A DNA stretch of 64,000 nucleotides from contig BSYO01000034.1 in the NCBI GenBank assembly GCA_033239525.1, positions 930,001 to 994,000 on the forward strand, in the 5' to 3' direction. Positions within the stretch are counted from its first letter, which is position 1; each line of letters begins with the position of its first letter. Below the pieces are notes generated by a model. The model was not told where the DNA came from. It made no database searches and worked only from the letters and a program-made list of their open reading frames with translations. Made by a program: the position numbers and the translations under genes. Source of the DNA: Nepenthes gracilis (lineage: Eukaryota > Streptophyta > Magnoliopsida > Caryophyllales > Nepenthaceae). Of the stretch, positions 23,891 through 35,004 are shown piece after piece.

Positions 23891-24372
23891 TCCAGTAGCC
23901 GACTGGCTACTGCCTCCAGCAGACCTGGCAGTCCTAGAGGTTCGCTCCTAGACTGCATACCTATCTTCGTCCTGAGAGTTTTGAAGATTTCTTCTCTCCA
24001 GACTTTTTCCCGGGGTTGTGCTCCCAGAGTGTTCCTCAGGCCTGTTCTGGCCTAGAGCGTGCGAGGAGACTGGGATCGGATTATTTATAGGTCTCTCGGG
24101 CCTTCTGCCCTGCTTTTTTTCCTCTGGCCACCTTTTTTTGTGGTCGGCGCAGGGACGGCTACTGGCGGAGCCGCCTGTTGTTGCTGCTCTTGTCGAGAGT
24201 AGAGTATTTGGAGCAGACTATTGTTAGTTTATATATACTCCAACAGTTGCTGAAAGTAGGGCGCTGGCACTCCGCCTGTTGCCCCATTGACCAGGGTACC
24301 AGCAACGTGGTCCTGATCGGGAGAAGTGATGTCTCTAGCAGGATCGCTAGCTTGGGCTCTCGTATTCACCAT
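23891..24372 (-). pseudogene. El-2 gag N-terminal remnant fused to the RT leader
   Basis: The ATG at 24372 begins MVNTRAQASDPARD, and an in-frame TAA ends it at about 24229. Decayed gag sequence continues in the same region, then runs directly into the RT leader at about 23890. The capsid, zinc knuckle and protease, normally over 2 kb, are missing, so this is an internal deletion. Confidence 0.7.
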
Positions 24373-24436
24373 TGCGGATGAATCAGGTGGTGAGAAGAGA
24401 GTGCTGTGTGGGATTGTGGTTGGCTTTTCATAAGTG

Positions 24437-24456
24437 TTTCCCACAGATGGCGCCAA
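24437..24456 (-). other. El-2 primer-binding site
   Basis: The minus strand reads TTGGCGCCATCTGTGGGAAA immediately after the LTR end CGCATCA. It is the intact form of the site also found, decayed, in El-1 and El-4. Confidence 0.85.
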
Positions 24457-25486
24457 TGATGCGTACCTAGATCCAATTTCGAACAGATTTGGATTCGTCT
24501 GGATAGCTCGATCCAGTTTCGTTCACCGAGTCTGAATCCTACACACCACTAAAGCAAACGAGAGGTCAGTGTGTCGACGAAAGGTTATCCAATCGAAAAT
24601 GCTCCGACGTTCAAATCAGTCAACAGCCTTTGAAATCAGGCAAGGTTTGGGAATTGGGAATTGAAAGAGAGAGTGAAAGAGTGTGTGGATCTCCAGATGA
24701 AAGAGAGGCAAAGCCGTCTTCTTGAATCTGGATGGTGGGGAGATAGTAAATGGATGTCAGAAACACGTCTATATGCCTTGGGCTTTCTGAGTGTCAGTAG
24801 ATAGCAGATAATGATATGTCTGTCTCAATCGTCGTTGCGGGCGTTATGTCAGTAGAAGTTTTGCATACCCCGAATGAGAATTCTAGGGCTCATTTAAAGG
24901 GTGACAGGGTGATCTTCCTCGATTGGAAGGTGTGATCCCCTGCGTCATTCTAGATGGCCTTCCTTCTACAGGAAGGCGTAACTTGTCAAACTTGCTGAGA
25001 TTGCTTCCTTTTCTGGCGGTCAGCAGCCTTCCAAATTGCTCACATTCCTTCCATGCATTATACCGTTGGAGAGCCCTAATTGGCAGGAGATTGAAAAAAT
25101 TTGGCGCATTCCTTATGGGAATGGCGTTGATTTTGTCCATATTCTTTTTGGGTGCTGGTTGAGTTCGTGGAAGGTGTTAAAACAACCGTTGCTTGTCGCC
25201 TGCTTGATTGTGGGGTCAAGTGGCCCAGGCTCGTAAAAAGCCTTTTATTTTTGGCCTGCTGCTACGAAGATTTCAGTCAACGCTCGGGTTGACCGTTTTG
25301 TGCTCGAGTTAGCCACCCGCCTGTGTCTTAATCGGTCAATACTGGCATTGACCGTCGGGAGAGTGTTTAGGCCGTTCAGGATTTGGGCATTCACCTCCTG
25401 TTGGGCAATTATTTGAGTTGATCGTCCAGCGGGCCATTTGGTCCTTCTTTATCCGTGGGCCAGCCCATATTATGACATACCCATTA
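24457..25486 (-). repeat. El-2 5' LTR
   Basis: It aligns end to end with 16424-17446. It contains the conserved Tat block GAATCCTACACACCACTAAA (about 24533). Confidence 0.9.
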
Positions 25487-27459
25487 AAAAGGTATCCATG
25501 TTTGACTCAATCTTAACTATTACACATGTCATAATCTGTTATATAAAAATACTTTAACAGATTTTTGCCTATTTTTTTGAGTTTTTTAAACAAAAGAGAG
25601 AAGGAGAAAAGAAAAAAAAGAAAGAAAAAAGAAAAGAGAGAAAAAAAGGAGGAAGTGAAATCCATGTTAATCTTTAGTAATTTCAAGTAAAATCAAGTTC
25701 ATTTAAACCTATTTCTTTCCTTAATTTCGAATCTTTTAAAATTATTTAAATATTTTTTATTCAAATACACATACATATAATATTTCCTAATGAAATGTTA
25801 CATGCACATTAGTTTCATTTCTACTCACTAAGATTTTGAAAGCCTGTAAATTAAATTTATGGATGTTATTTTAAAATCCTGAAATATTTGATAAATTATT
25901 CTTGCATGTCTATTTTATATAAATATTATAATTAAAACTTTACTTTGATTTCCTTAAAGATGATTTGCTCCTCCAAATTTAAAACAATATATTTATTTAT
26001 TTTTCATTATAAAGTATTTAATTTTAACCAAGTAAAAGTATAGTGAAAAATTGATGAAATATATTTAAATATATTTTGACAAATTATTTATAAATTAAAG
26101 GTCAAACATAATTTTACATGTCAAAAAAGTAGTTTCTAACTCTAACTATTGGAAATAACATATAATGAATCTACTTACTTATCATGATTAGTTGTATATT
26201 GTATTTTGTTATATAAAAATAATTATAACTCAAACTTTAATAATCGATCCGTATTGGTAAGGTCAACGTCGATCCTTAATTTTAATACATTTGCATGATT
26301 TTCACATGCTTTGTTGCTATTTTGACGTTATCAACATTTTTAATTTTCAATCTTGATTATTGTTCTTTATATATTTATTTACTGTATCTATATGTATAAA
26401 TATATATGTTTTGTTAAGTTATAAGCACACTCTTACCATCTTTTGCTAATCTTTCAGATTGGTGGACTCAAAGATAACGTGCTAAAATTTCGGATGCTAT
26501 AGAGCTAATTACACGAAATAGTATTTTAAGAATGTTTTGAATGTATTTTATTTATTTAGAGTTAGAGTTGTTATGTCGGATGATGGGCCATTTGTATTTG
26601 GCCGTGGGCCTTTAAATTTACAAGTATACATAATTTTGGATATCTTGTTATTGGATTTGATGATTTTTTTTTCTATACTTGTTATTATTAGTATACCAAG
26701 TAATGAGTTATCAGAACCGTTTTCAAATGTGATCTCCAGGTTCTATGCTTTGTCTCATATATATATGTGTGTGTGTGTGTGTGTTCTGACTGTTTCACAA
26801 TATTTATTATAGGAACGTGTCCTAACGTTTGAATTGAGTTTAAGACAGTGATTAACCTTTTAAGTATAAAATTTAATTAGAATCTGATCATGATATATTT
26901 TAATTTTGATTTTGATTCAATGAAGTGACAGCATTGCCATATTAAATACTAATATTCGAATGGAGTTCTGACACCATTATGGATTTAAAATGATATTTAT
27001 GATTACTTTTAACAAATGTTATTTTTCTTCGGCGTTAGTCTTTCAATAGTTTTAATATGATTTCTTTGAACTTATAATTTTTTAAAAAAATTAATCAAAG
27101 CTAAGCACATAATTTTTACACATTGATTGCTCTTATTTATCTATTAAGAAAACTAACAAGCTTATTTTTTGATATTTTGAGCTTAAATTGATTTGCTTCT
27201 TCGTACATTTACCATTTGAAATTAAACTTATTATACAATGTGGAAATTAATTTGATTTCACCGTATTGTATTAGTGTTTCAAAACCACATCCGAGCTTTT
27301 TGCCTTAATTTCTTAGTTACGTTGTTTAAGCATTGCGAAGCTAAACAAGATCTTCTGCAAAGTCTGCTTCCTCATGACTACTTGATGATTTTTCATTTAG
27401 TTTAAACAATATTGCCATAACTTTAAAACTCAGACCGATACAATATATTTATTATATAT
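25487..27459. other. Host intergenic block downstream of gene copy 1
   Basis: AT-rich, non-coding DNA that aligns over much of its length with 41810-44520 downstream of gene copy 2, for example CAGACGCTATAGAGCTAATTA-like and GATGATGGGCCATTTGTATTTG blocks. A purine-rich stretch lies at 25593-25655 and a (TG)n run at about 26766-26784. No gene is seen. Confidence 0.7.
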
Positions 27460-28465
27460 TGTTGGGATTATGAGTCACTTTCGTGTGAGAAGTATTGTTC
27501 ACTACGTGCATAAACGTGTGCAACGATATAGCCTGAAGTGGAATAAATGTCAAAGTAGTCACAATTGGCTAAAGTAGAATAAAGGCCAAGGACTCTGATT
27601 GAAACTTGAGGACTTTAAGTGATTGCAAAAGATACTAATTGATGATCGAGGATATTGACAAAAGGTCAAGGACTTTGACTAACGATTGAGGACTTTGCCT
27701 AAAGGCTGAGGACAGCATGTCTAAAAAAGTTGATCTGTAACGTTTACACAAATAGCAGACTTTACAGTAAAGAAAATTGACTTTTAGAATTAGTAACCGA
27801 TTTGCAAAGTATGCCAACTGCTCTCAACAGGAAGGCTGAAGATCGAGAACTTTGCCTAAAAGTTGATGATTTTCACCAACGAGCAAGGACATTGCCTGAA
27901 AATCGAGAACTTTGGTCAACAGCCAAGGACAGCATGTCAGAAAAAGCTGATCTGTAACGTCTGCGTAGATAGCAAATTTTGTAAAAAAAGAAGCTAACTT
28001 TCAGAGTTGGTAGCCGATTTGCAGAACATATCAACTGCTCTCAACAAGAAGACGTCTTGTAGAATTGGTGGTAGGTTTTACTATGCACGCAACCACCTTG
28101 TAGAAGTAAGTGGTCGTCTGATACCTATATAATGTATGCTGAGCGATAGTGATGCAAGGTTGAGTGTGTGCAGAAGAGTAAAACAGATAGAAACATAAGG
28201 AGTCGCCAAGTTTTGCTATTGTGTTTTATTCTTGCATTGTTATCTGCTCTTCAAGAATTTGTATTATTTGGATTTTTGTAATTAAAATTTACATAGTAAA
28301 ATCTCTATGGATTAAGTATCCTGTAATTTTTCCTTCTTATTTGAAAGAGGATTTTCATGTAAAACTGTGTGTTCCAAATTCTCTCCTATCTTTCTGTTGT
28401 GTACGTGAGCATTCGTCATTTTTATTTTCTTGATTTCACTGATCGACCGGCACCCTTTTCTTACA
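27460..28465 (+). mobile_element. Solo Copia-like LTR
   Basis: It starts TGTTGGGATTATGAG and ends TTACA. The flanks TATAT (27455-27459) and CATAT (28466-28470) form a TSD with one mismatch. The paralogous block near 44515 lacks it (empty site TTATTATATAGCATAGAAATT). The 3' part (ACATAGTAAAATCTCTATGG, then ATTTTCATGTAAAA) resembles the same part of the LTRs ending at 31525 and 54064. A 217-bp tandem duplication lies inside. Confidence 0.85.
27700..28062 (+). repeat. 217-bp imperfect tandem duplication in the solo LTR
   Basis: GACAGCATGTCTAAAAAAGT at 27711 recurs as GACAGCATGTCAGAAAAAGC at 27928, and the homology continues to CAACTGCTCTCAACA in both. Confidence 0.8.
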
Positions 28466-28854
28466 CATATTATAGAGATTATCTACGCTCATAGTAAAAT
28501 AATTTACTATATTATAAAATTTACTAATTTCCTAGTGTACTTTTGCTTTGTGTAGAATTTATGGCAATTTATGATACAAATAAAGAAAAAATGAAAAATA
28601 GATAGGAAAAAAAAATCTAAGGACGTGACGGGGAAAAAAGTGCATAGACAGAACATTTTTTAAAAAAGCATTAATTGATTTTGTAGCAATATTTTTTAAA
28701 ATAAAGAAACACTAATTGAGACAATATTTTTTAATATAATATTTGCAATACTCATATTAAAAAAAAAAAACAACAACAACACAAACAATATAACCATTCC
28801 TGTGTATATATATATATTTTTTTATTTATTTATTTAAATTACTAATTTGTTACA
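28466..28854. other. Host 3' flank of gene copy 1
   Basis: It matches 44520-44771 next to gene copy 2 (TAGTAAAATAATTTACTATAT). It is AT-rich with no feature apart from an (AT)n/T-rich run near 28805-28840. Confidence 0.6.
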
Positions 28855-29640
28855 TCACGAGGGAGCGCTGGAATCGCGAAGAAGCTCCTCCACGAGTCTT
28901 CTCCCAATATGGTAGCAAAAGAAGGCATCAAGGACCAGAGCCTTGACTTCATCTCTGGAGAAAACCTTGGCTTCATAGTTAACTCGAGGATCACGGCGGC
29001 TACCTGAAGCGACTGCTTCATAGGAGATGCCGACTTCCGCTGCCAGAGCTTCTATATCACCATTAAGAAGGCTCGGCTTTTTACGAATACGCGCGGCCAA
29101 AAGGGACAACTCCACCGCTGTTTTGCAGACCAGCGGACTAAGAGTAGACGGCATTCCACGGAAAAGTTTCCGATCAACATCGACACCCACGAAGCAGATT
29201 TTCTCGTCAGCCAGAAACCTCCTCAGATTATCTGGAATTTCATCCACATGCTTCAACTGAACGACTAGGCAATACCCATCAATGCAGAGCACTAGCAGTG
29301 AATTGGTGGGTGGCCACTCCATCCAGTGCGAATCCAGGGCGACGACAGGTGACTCCTTTTGAAGTTTGGGTATCAAGTCATTAACGGTACGGGAGCTTAT
29401 GAGTTCTGCAGAATCAAGTACATCGACTCTTACAGGATATTTATCTGCAATTTTAATATCGTACTTGTCTATTTTCGATAAGATGGAAATGGGTATCATC
29501 CTCTCCATAGTTTTAGTTCGGAGCTGCAATGATATGAAAGTGGAATTGCCTTTTCGGTTGATATTTATACCCAAGAGCAGAACTTTTAACATGTGTTCCT
29601 TTTCTTTTCGGTTGGTTTTCCCAAAGGAGAGGAATTCCAT
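28855..29640 (-). CDS. Degenerate DEDD 3'-5' exonuclease-fold protein, copy 1
   Basis: This 261-codon frame runs from the ATG at 29640; an in-frame TTG at 29655 is not a likely start. Residues about 75-245 match plant Werner-like 3'-5' exonuclease domains. Motif I is VVALDSHW, where active relatives have D-x-E, so Glu is His. NSLLVLCIDGYCLVVQL and FVGVDVDRKL follow (motif II). Motif III is VKALVLDAFFCYHIGRRL, keeping Asp but lacking the Tyr of YxxxD. The fold is probably kept, but exonuclease activity is doubtful. No signal peptide or membrane segment is visible. An LTR begins 82 bp upstream of the ATG. Confidence 0.82.
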   Translation of the reverse strand: MEFLSFGKTNRKEKEHMLKVLLLGININRKGNSTFISLQLRTKTMERMIPISILSKIDKYDIKIADKYPVRVDVLDSAELISSRTVNDLIPKLQKESPVVALDSHWMEWPPTNSLLVLCIDGYCLVVQLKHVDEIPDNLRRFLADEKICFVGVDVDRKLFRGMPSTLSPLVCKTAVELSLLAARIRKKPSLLNGDIEALAAEVGISYEAVASGSRRDPRVNYEAKVFSRDEVKALVLDAFFCYHIGRRLVEELLRDSSAPS

Positions 29641-29647
29641 GGATTCC

Positions 29648-29686
29648 TTACCCAACTGTGAAGGCTGGCACTTTTGTTGCTTTCAT
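29648..29686 (-). other. Conserved 12-codon upstream ORF or displaced first coding segment (copy 1)
   Basis: The peptide MKATKVPAFTVG ends in TAA seven bases before the main ATG, in another frame. It is identical in DNA to copy 3. GG|GTAAGG at its end could act as a splice donor. Confidence 0.45.
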
Positions 29687-29722
29687 TTTAAGGTTTCTCC
29701 TGATAATTTTAGGATACGGAAA

Positions 29723-31525
29723 TATTGGGTCTAGTCATCCCCTTATGGGTAATCCAATAAATAAATTTGTCATCGGTGGATTTTTGGAGAGTAAATAATG
29801 GAATGTATTTACCGGAGTAAAAATTCAGAAAAGACTGGCTGAACAAGGCAAAGTGCCAGTCAACGGAGGTAGACCGACTAAAGACAAATGGCCAGTTGTG
29901 GATTCTGGTTAGCAGATTGACAAGTTGAGGAAGGCGCTAAGGTTGTGACAAAATGATAGGTTGCGTCATTTTGCTTGATTGGACCATTTTGTCAGGTTGG
30001 AACAAAATGGCCGGTTGCGCAGAATTTACCAATTGAGAATTTCGGTCAACGGGTTGACCAGCTAAAGAAGTCAAAGCGACCGGCAGAAAGTGCGCGGAAG
30101 CTATTTGGGTAAATGGCCGGTCAACGAGTTGACTAGCAATGAGGCGAAACGGCTGAAGGCGTAGCGGAAGCCTTTGGTGGAAATTGCCAGTCAACGGCTT
30201 GATCGGCAAAGGAGGCAAATGGAAGGCGCTCGGATTTGCCATGGTGCAAAATGGCTGGTCAACCCGTTGACCAGCCAATGTTGTAAATGGAAGGCGTGCG
30301 GATTTGTCGTGGTGTAAAGTGGCCGATCAACGACAAGTTGACCAGCCAAGGAGGCGAAACAGCCGAAGGCACAGCGGAAGCCTTTGGTGAAAAATTGCCG
30401 GTCAATGGCTTGACAGGAAAATGACGCAAATGGAAGGTGCTCGGATTTGCCATGGTGTAAAATGGCCGGTCAACAAGTTGACCAACCAAGGTTGCAATGG
30501 AAGGCGCGCAGATTTGCCGTGGTGTAAAGTGGCCAATCAACACGTTGACAGGCCAAGGAAGCAAATAAAGTGCACAAAATTTACCAGTTGGTTTACCGGT
30601 ATGGAACCGCCCGAGGACATGGCTGAGTTCACAGTAGCGTCCGAAAACATGGGCTGTGCATAGTGATGATCGAGGACTTGGGATAATGTCCGAAGTCGTT
30701 GTCACTACCTGGAGACTAACAAACGCCACAAGATTCCGTGACGGGCAAGGGCACAGATAACGGTTGATAGGCCGCGGACTTGAGTGCAGCAAGGACCGAG
30801 GATATCGTGGAAAGTTGGCAGTTGACGTTGCGGACAGTTGGCTTTGCAGAGTAGGTACTGCAGTGCATGCACGGTCTATACAGGTGGCAGGTTGCAGAGT
30901 TGGTAGGCAAAGTTGATGGCAGGTTGTAGAGTTGGTAGTAGGTATTTGTCCACACATAACATGTCTATTGGTAGATGGCCTCCGGGTATGATCAATATAT
31001 ATATGCATGCTATGCATGTGGTGAGAGTGTGAGAAATCACCAAAAGCATTGGTGTTGGGCACTAAGGGCTGTGCTGGTGTGTGAGAAAACACCAGGGAAA
31101 CTATACGCCAGGCCGTATATATGCGAATGTGAAATGGAGGTTACCGTTTTACCAAACTTATAAAATGTGTGAATAGAGAGTATCACAGTGAAAAGAATGA
31201 GAGAAAAAAATAGAGAGATAAGAGAAAATTAGAGTTTTCTTACTCTTGGTGAGTATTTTTCTCATTGTCTGTTTTTTGGGAGCTAGTGTAATTAGGGTGG
31301 GTTGCTGGTACTCTATTTAAAAATTTGTGTAACTATTTTACATAGTGAAATCTGTTGGTAAATTATGTGTCACGTGATTTTCCATTCGATTTGTCAAGGG
31401 TTTCCACGTAAAAAATATTGTACATCCTTTATTATCTATTACAGCTAAATTGGTAGCTAACGATGACGGAGAGTTAGGTTTTTCGCTACATTGGATCAGG
31501 TGAATTCGGGTATCGAACCCCAACA
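29723..31525 (+). mobile_element. Copia-like LTR (solo) in the 5' flank of gene copy 1
   Basis: It is 1803 bp, starting TATTGGGTC and ending ACCCCAACA. The flanks GGAAA (29718-29722) and CGAAT (31526-31530) fit a decayed CGAAA TSD. Copies 2 and 3 keep the uninterrupted site, CCAAAACACAAAAATTAATT and CCGAAACGCAAAGATTAATT. The U3 half is packed with palindromic TTGAC motifs in a 210-bp tandem repeat. A TATA-like stretch is at about 30994-31004. The U5-like end (GATTTTCCATTCG...TTTCCACGTAAAA) resembles the other Copia-like LTRs here. No internal coding domain is seen. Confidence 0.85.
30045..30560 (+). promoter_or_regulatory. Array of palindromic W-box-like motifs (GGTCAAC..GTTGACC) in the LTR
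   Basis: Eight or so blocks of the form GGTCAACNNGTTGACC or decayed versions lie near 30049, 30117, 30189, 30254, 30325, 30400, 30464 and 30532. TTGAC is the core bound by plant WRKY factors. Two 210-bp units (30141-30350 and 30351-30560) carry most of them. Function is inferred from the motif only. Confidence 0.5.
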
Positions 31526-32440
31526 CGAATCACAAAAATAAATTGATTACTCTTTTTTTTTATTATTTTATAAATCCATGGACTTTTGATTTCTTTAAGG
31601 AGATAATATTTAGAAAATAATTTTTGAAGTAAAATTTTCTTCCATAATTAAAATTTATCATCGTTTTCCACGTACGAAAAATTGAGCACTTAGAAGTGGA
31701 TAGTGGAATCATAGATATTCTACATAACGAACACATCAGTATTAAGGTTGCCTATCGATACTAGTTTTGATTTTGTGCACAAGAATTTATTAAGGTGTGT
31801 ATCTTAAGGCGATTGTTGCCAACATACAAAGCAAACTTTGAGTAGCACATGAGAGATGCTTGTGTATATTTTGTCAAAAATAGTGGCGTCTGATATATGC
31901 TGTCAGAAATTAGTATGCAATCTTCAAAATCAATTGCACCCGACTTGCACCTAACTAATACACGTGTGTCAATGCTATATATAAAGACTTTTCAGCCGAT
32001 TTCTTTTTTTTTTGAGTTTTGAAGAGAAGAAAGAGAAGAAGAAAAGGAAAAAAAGTGTAGAAAAGAGAGGAAAAAGGAAAAAGTCAAAACCAAATGAATC
32101 TAAATTAATATTTTGTAATTTCAAGTGAAATCAAGTGCATCTAAACTCATTTTATCTTTGTTTCTATATCATTCTAAATTTTTTAAATATTTATTATTCA
32201 AATGGTAATATATATGATGTGTCCTTACTTCCTTTGATGATATGTTGCATGCATGCTAGTTTTGTTTCTATTCATTGAGATTTTAAAAGTTTATTTCTTA
32301 AATTTATACATGTTATATTGAAATCATAAATTTTTTTGTAAATTATTTTTATCTGTCTATTTTGTATTGCCATTTTTGTAAAAACTCTACCTATATTCTA
32401 TTAAAGGTAATTTATTTTTATAGATTTGAGAAAAAAATTT
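31526..32440. other. Displaced 5' flank of gene copy 1 and adjoining host block
   Basis: Positions 31530-31765 continue the gene flank seen at 130-365. From about 31850 the sequence matches 16340-16423 and then 25490-25960 (GTGGCGTCTGATATATG; GAGTTTTGAAGAGAAG). This shows a second partial copy of the downstream block right after the flank. Confidence 0.6.
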
Positions 32441-32720
32441 TGTTATGTCTCTAGATTCGGTTTGTAAAATGAATTAAGAAGTTGCCTTACTCGAATGATC
32501 AATCGAAAAATGGGCCAATTTTTGTTATTCTAAATTTGGATTCTACGTACAATAACAAACGAACAAGATATAAGAAAAACATGGGATCCTTTCCAGTATA
32601 TCATCCAATATTTAAATCAGTAATATTTAATACAGAAAAGAAATATAGGAGTAAGTAAATGTTAGAATGTATATTGGTGGGAAAATAAAGCTAGCATATC
32701 CTCTAGTAAAACCCATGCTT
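32441..32720 (-). repeat. Fragment of a Tat-type LTR
   Basis: TGTTATGTCTCTAGATTCGG and, further on, AATTTGGATTCTACGTACAA and CAGTATATCATCCAATATTT match the corresponding parts of the El-1 LTR (about 795-890) and the LTR at 42769. The right end cannot be placed. Confidence 0.55.
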
Positions 32721-32789
32721 AAATTACCGAATATTTAAGGAAAATAAAGAAATGGTCAATTGGATAAATGAGAAAAGGGAAACTGTTGA

Positions 32790-33055
32790 TGGCAGCTGAT
32801 TAAATGAGAAAATAAAAAAAAGATGAGGAAGATGAAAGGAAGCAGCAAAGTGAGAGAGAAGAGAGAGAGAGAGAGATGAGAGGTAGGGAAAAGATGAAGG
32901 AACAGGGGAAAGAGAGAGAAGGAGAGTGGAAAGTTCTACAGTTGGGAGAGAGCAAGAGAGGGGGAACAAAGAGAAAGAAAAGGTTAATTATTATTATTAT
33001 TATTATTATTGTTGTTATTATTATTGTTATTATTATAATTTATTATTAATTATTT
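32790..33055 (+). repeat. Purine-rich (AG)n stretch followed by (ATT)n
   Basis: GAGAGAGAGAGAG and GGAAAG-type repeats cover about 32810-32980, then ATT triplets about 32983-33050. The minus-strand Ser/Leu frame here is a low-complexity artefact. Confidence 0.9.
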
Positions 33056-33184
33056 AATGACACATATTATTATCATTATTTTATAATTATTATTAACAAT
33101 ATGAATTATTACTATTTTAACAATAAATGACATTATTTATAAATATATTAAGTTGATAACTGAATAATCCAAGTCAAAATATTA

Positions 33185-33260
33185 GGGTGTAATAATTTTT
33201 CATGTATGGGAAGTGGAGCGCCTAGAGGTGGATAGTGGAACCACAAATCTTGTAAAGAAT
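33185..33260 (-). other. Relict exonuclease-gene 5' flank without a gene
   Basis: CGCCTAGAGGTGGATAGTGG and the bases around it match the flanks of copies 1-3 (GAAGTGGATAGTGGAATCAT), but no exonuclease coding sequence lies nearby. It is followed by another AT-rich, downstream-type block with an A/G-rich segment. Confidence 0.5.
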
Positions 33261-35004
33261 GAGTTCTAATTTTATTTGAATCATACGTGCACAATGATGC
33301 TATAAAAATCATATCTAGCTAAATTTTGGTCATTTTCTATCAAATTTTAAGAGTGATAAAAGAGAGAAAAAGAGGTAGAGAAAGTTAGAAAAGTCAAATT
33401 TAAATAAATCAAAGTAAGATTTGGTAATTTGAAGTTAAAGGTTAATGCATCCCAAGTTTTTCTTCTTTTGTTATTTTTCTTTAGATTTTTAAATATTTAT
33501 TATTTTAAATATTTATGAATGACATATTTTTCGTAACTAGATTATTTATACTTCACATGTATGATTTTTTATTCTCATGCATTGTAATTTTTATGAAATT
33601 CATGTTCTTAACTCACATGCTTTATATTGTCAACTTATTTCTCTATATTTTTATCATAAATGTGTTAAAATTATGCTTAAATAGTGATTTCATACTTTAA
33701 ATTCATACACAATATTCTACAAGTTTAAAAATTGCTAAAGATATACTTTATATGTTTTAAAATTTCATCAGATTGCCCATGTATGTTTTTATAATGAAAA
33801 AAATATTAAAAATTCAGAAAACTTTGCTAATTTCTATCAAAAATTACTAAAAATAGATTCCCTTGTTTGAAAATCTTATAAGGTGGAATTACATGTTTTA
33901 ACTTTAATCATACTCAAGTTTTGCATAATTCAAACTATTATACAATAAAAAATTAAAAAAAATAACTCTATAATTTGTCAAAAAATAAAAAATATTTTCT
34001 CTAAATTAAAAAAATATAAAAACTATATAAAATTTTGTAAATTTTTTATTTATTAAATGTCGAACCATTGTAAAAAATTTAAATGTGATATATTACAACA
34101 AACTTTAATATATTATAGTAATGATCAATATTCAAACTTATCATTTGCGAGTTGAAAGCGACATTTGATCCCGTTTATAGGATCATATGTATGACGGCTC
34201 ACTAATCTTAAATAATAATATACAACTTTTTATTGTATGAAAATAAATATAATCTAAGTTTTGATTATCCCCTCATTTAGACGGCAAAGACCTACTAGCT
34301 TTTAGTCCCCAAAAAAAGACATATTTGAACATAAATTTACATGTCATATTTTGACTACATATTAAAAAAAGAAAATTTAAAAGCTGTACATATTGGTTAT
34401 AAAATTTAAGACATTGCATTAAAAATAGATCCATGGTTTCTTCGACATGTTTTCATACCAATTATATGTTAAATTATACAAATTTAAATTTTTATTGAAC
34501 TTTCATCTTACTCTTATTTCTATTTTTTACTAACCCTTTTAAATTAATAGCTCGGGTACTTGCAAAATGAGTAGAATCATAGGAGGAGATAACCAAAGAA
34601 ATTAGGATTAGAAATATTGATTATTTGATGATATCTTTAGTTTTCGATCTATAACTATAAAGTTCATATTATTCAAACTATGGTTTATAATTAAATGAAT
34701 GGATACTTGTTTATTTAGTACCAGTCTATTACGGATGTAGTTTACTCTAATTTTTAGATTAGATATAACTCCTTACGTATTATCCTACATTATGATATAT
34801 TTGGTACTCTAGCCACCTAATGACGTGGTAGTTCAAGTCATGTATTTAGGTCATATTATTTTTATTTTGGTCACTTCAGATATTGATATGAAACTCAATC
34901 CACAGATTATTGGGTTTGTTATTTATTCTTTAATGATGTCACTAATTATTAATATCAGGATTCAATTTTGGGATGTGATAAATATTCTACATAATGAAGA
35001 CATC
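33261..35004. other. AT-rich host DNA, no gene seen
   Basis: No coding or repeat feature could be supported. Near 34950-35004 the sequence (AATATTCTACATAATGAAGA) again matches the gene-flank landmark ATATTCTACATAACGAACAC at about 31715. Positions 35000-35004 (ACATC) are the left TSD of the following LTR. Confidence 0.5.

Larger units (their letters stand above)
16424..25486 (-). mobile_element. Tat-lineage Ty3/gypsy retrotransposon El-2 (minus strand, gag/PR deleted)
   Basis: LTRs are 16424-17446 (1023 bp) and 24457-25486 (1030 bp); sampled stretches look nearly 90 percent identical. The TSD is AAAAA (16419-16423) and AAAAG (25487-25491). On the minus strand the order is PBS (TTGGCGCCATCTGTGGGAA), gag N-terminus, a direct jump to the RT leader, RT, two RNase H domains, integrase, tandem repeats, antisense aORF and polypurine tract (ATGGGGGGCTAG). 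It is the best-preserved Tat element here but carries stops and active-site changes. Confidence 0.93.

Noticed and set aside
30259..31092. 277-codon minus-strand open frame
   Set aside because: It lies antisense across the tandem repeats of the LTR 29723-31525, has repeat-derived composition and shows no domain.
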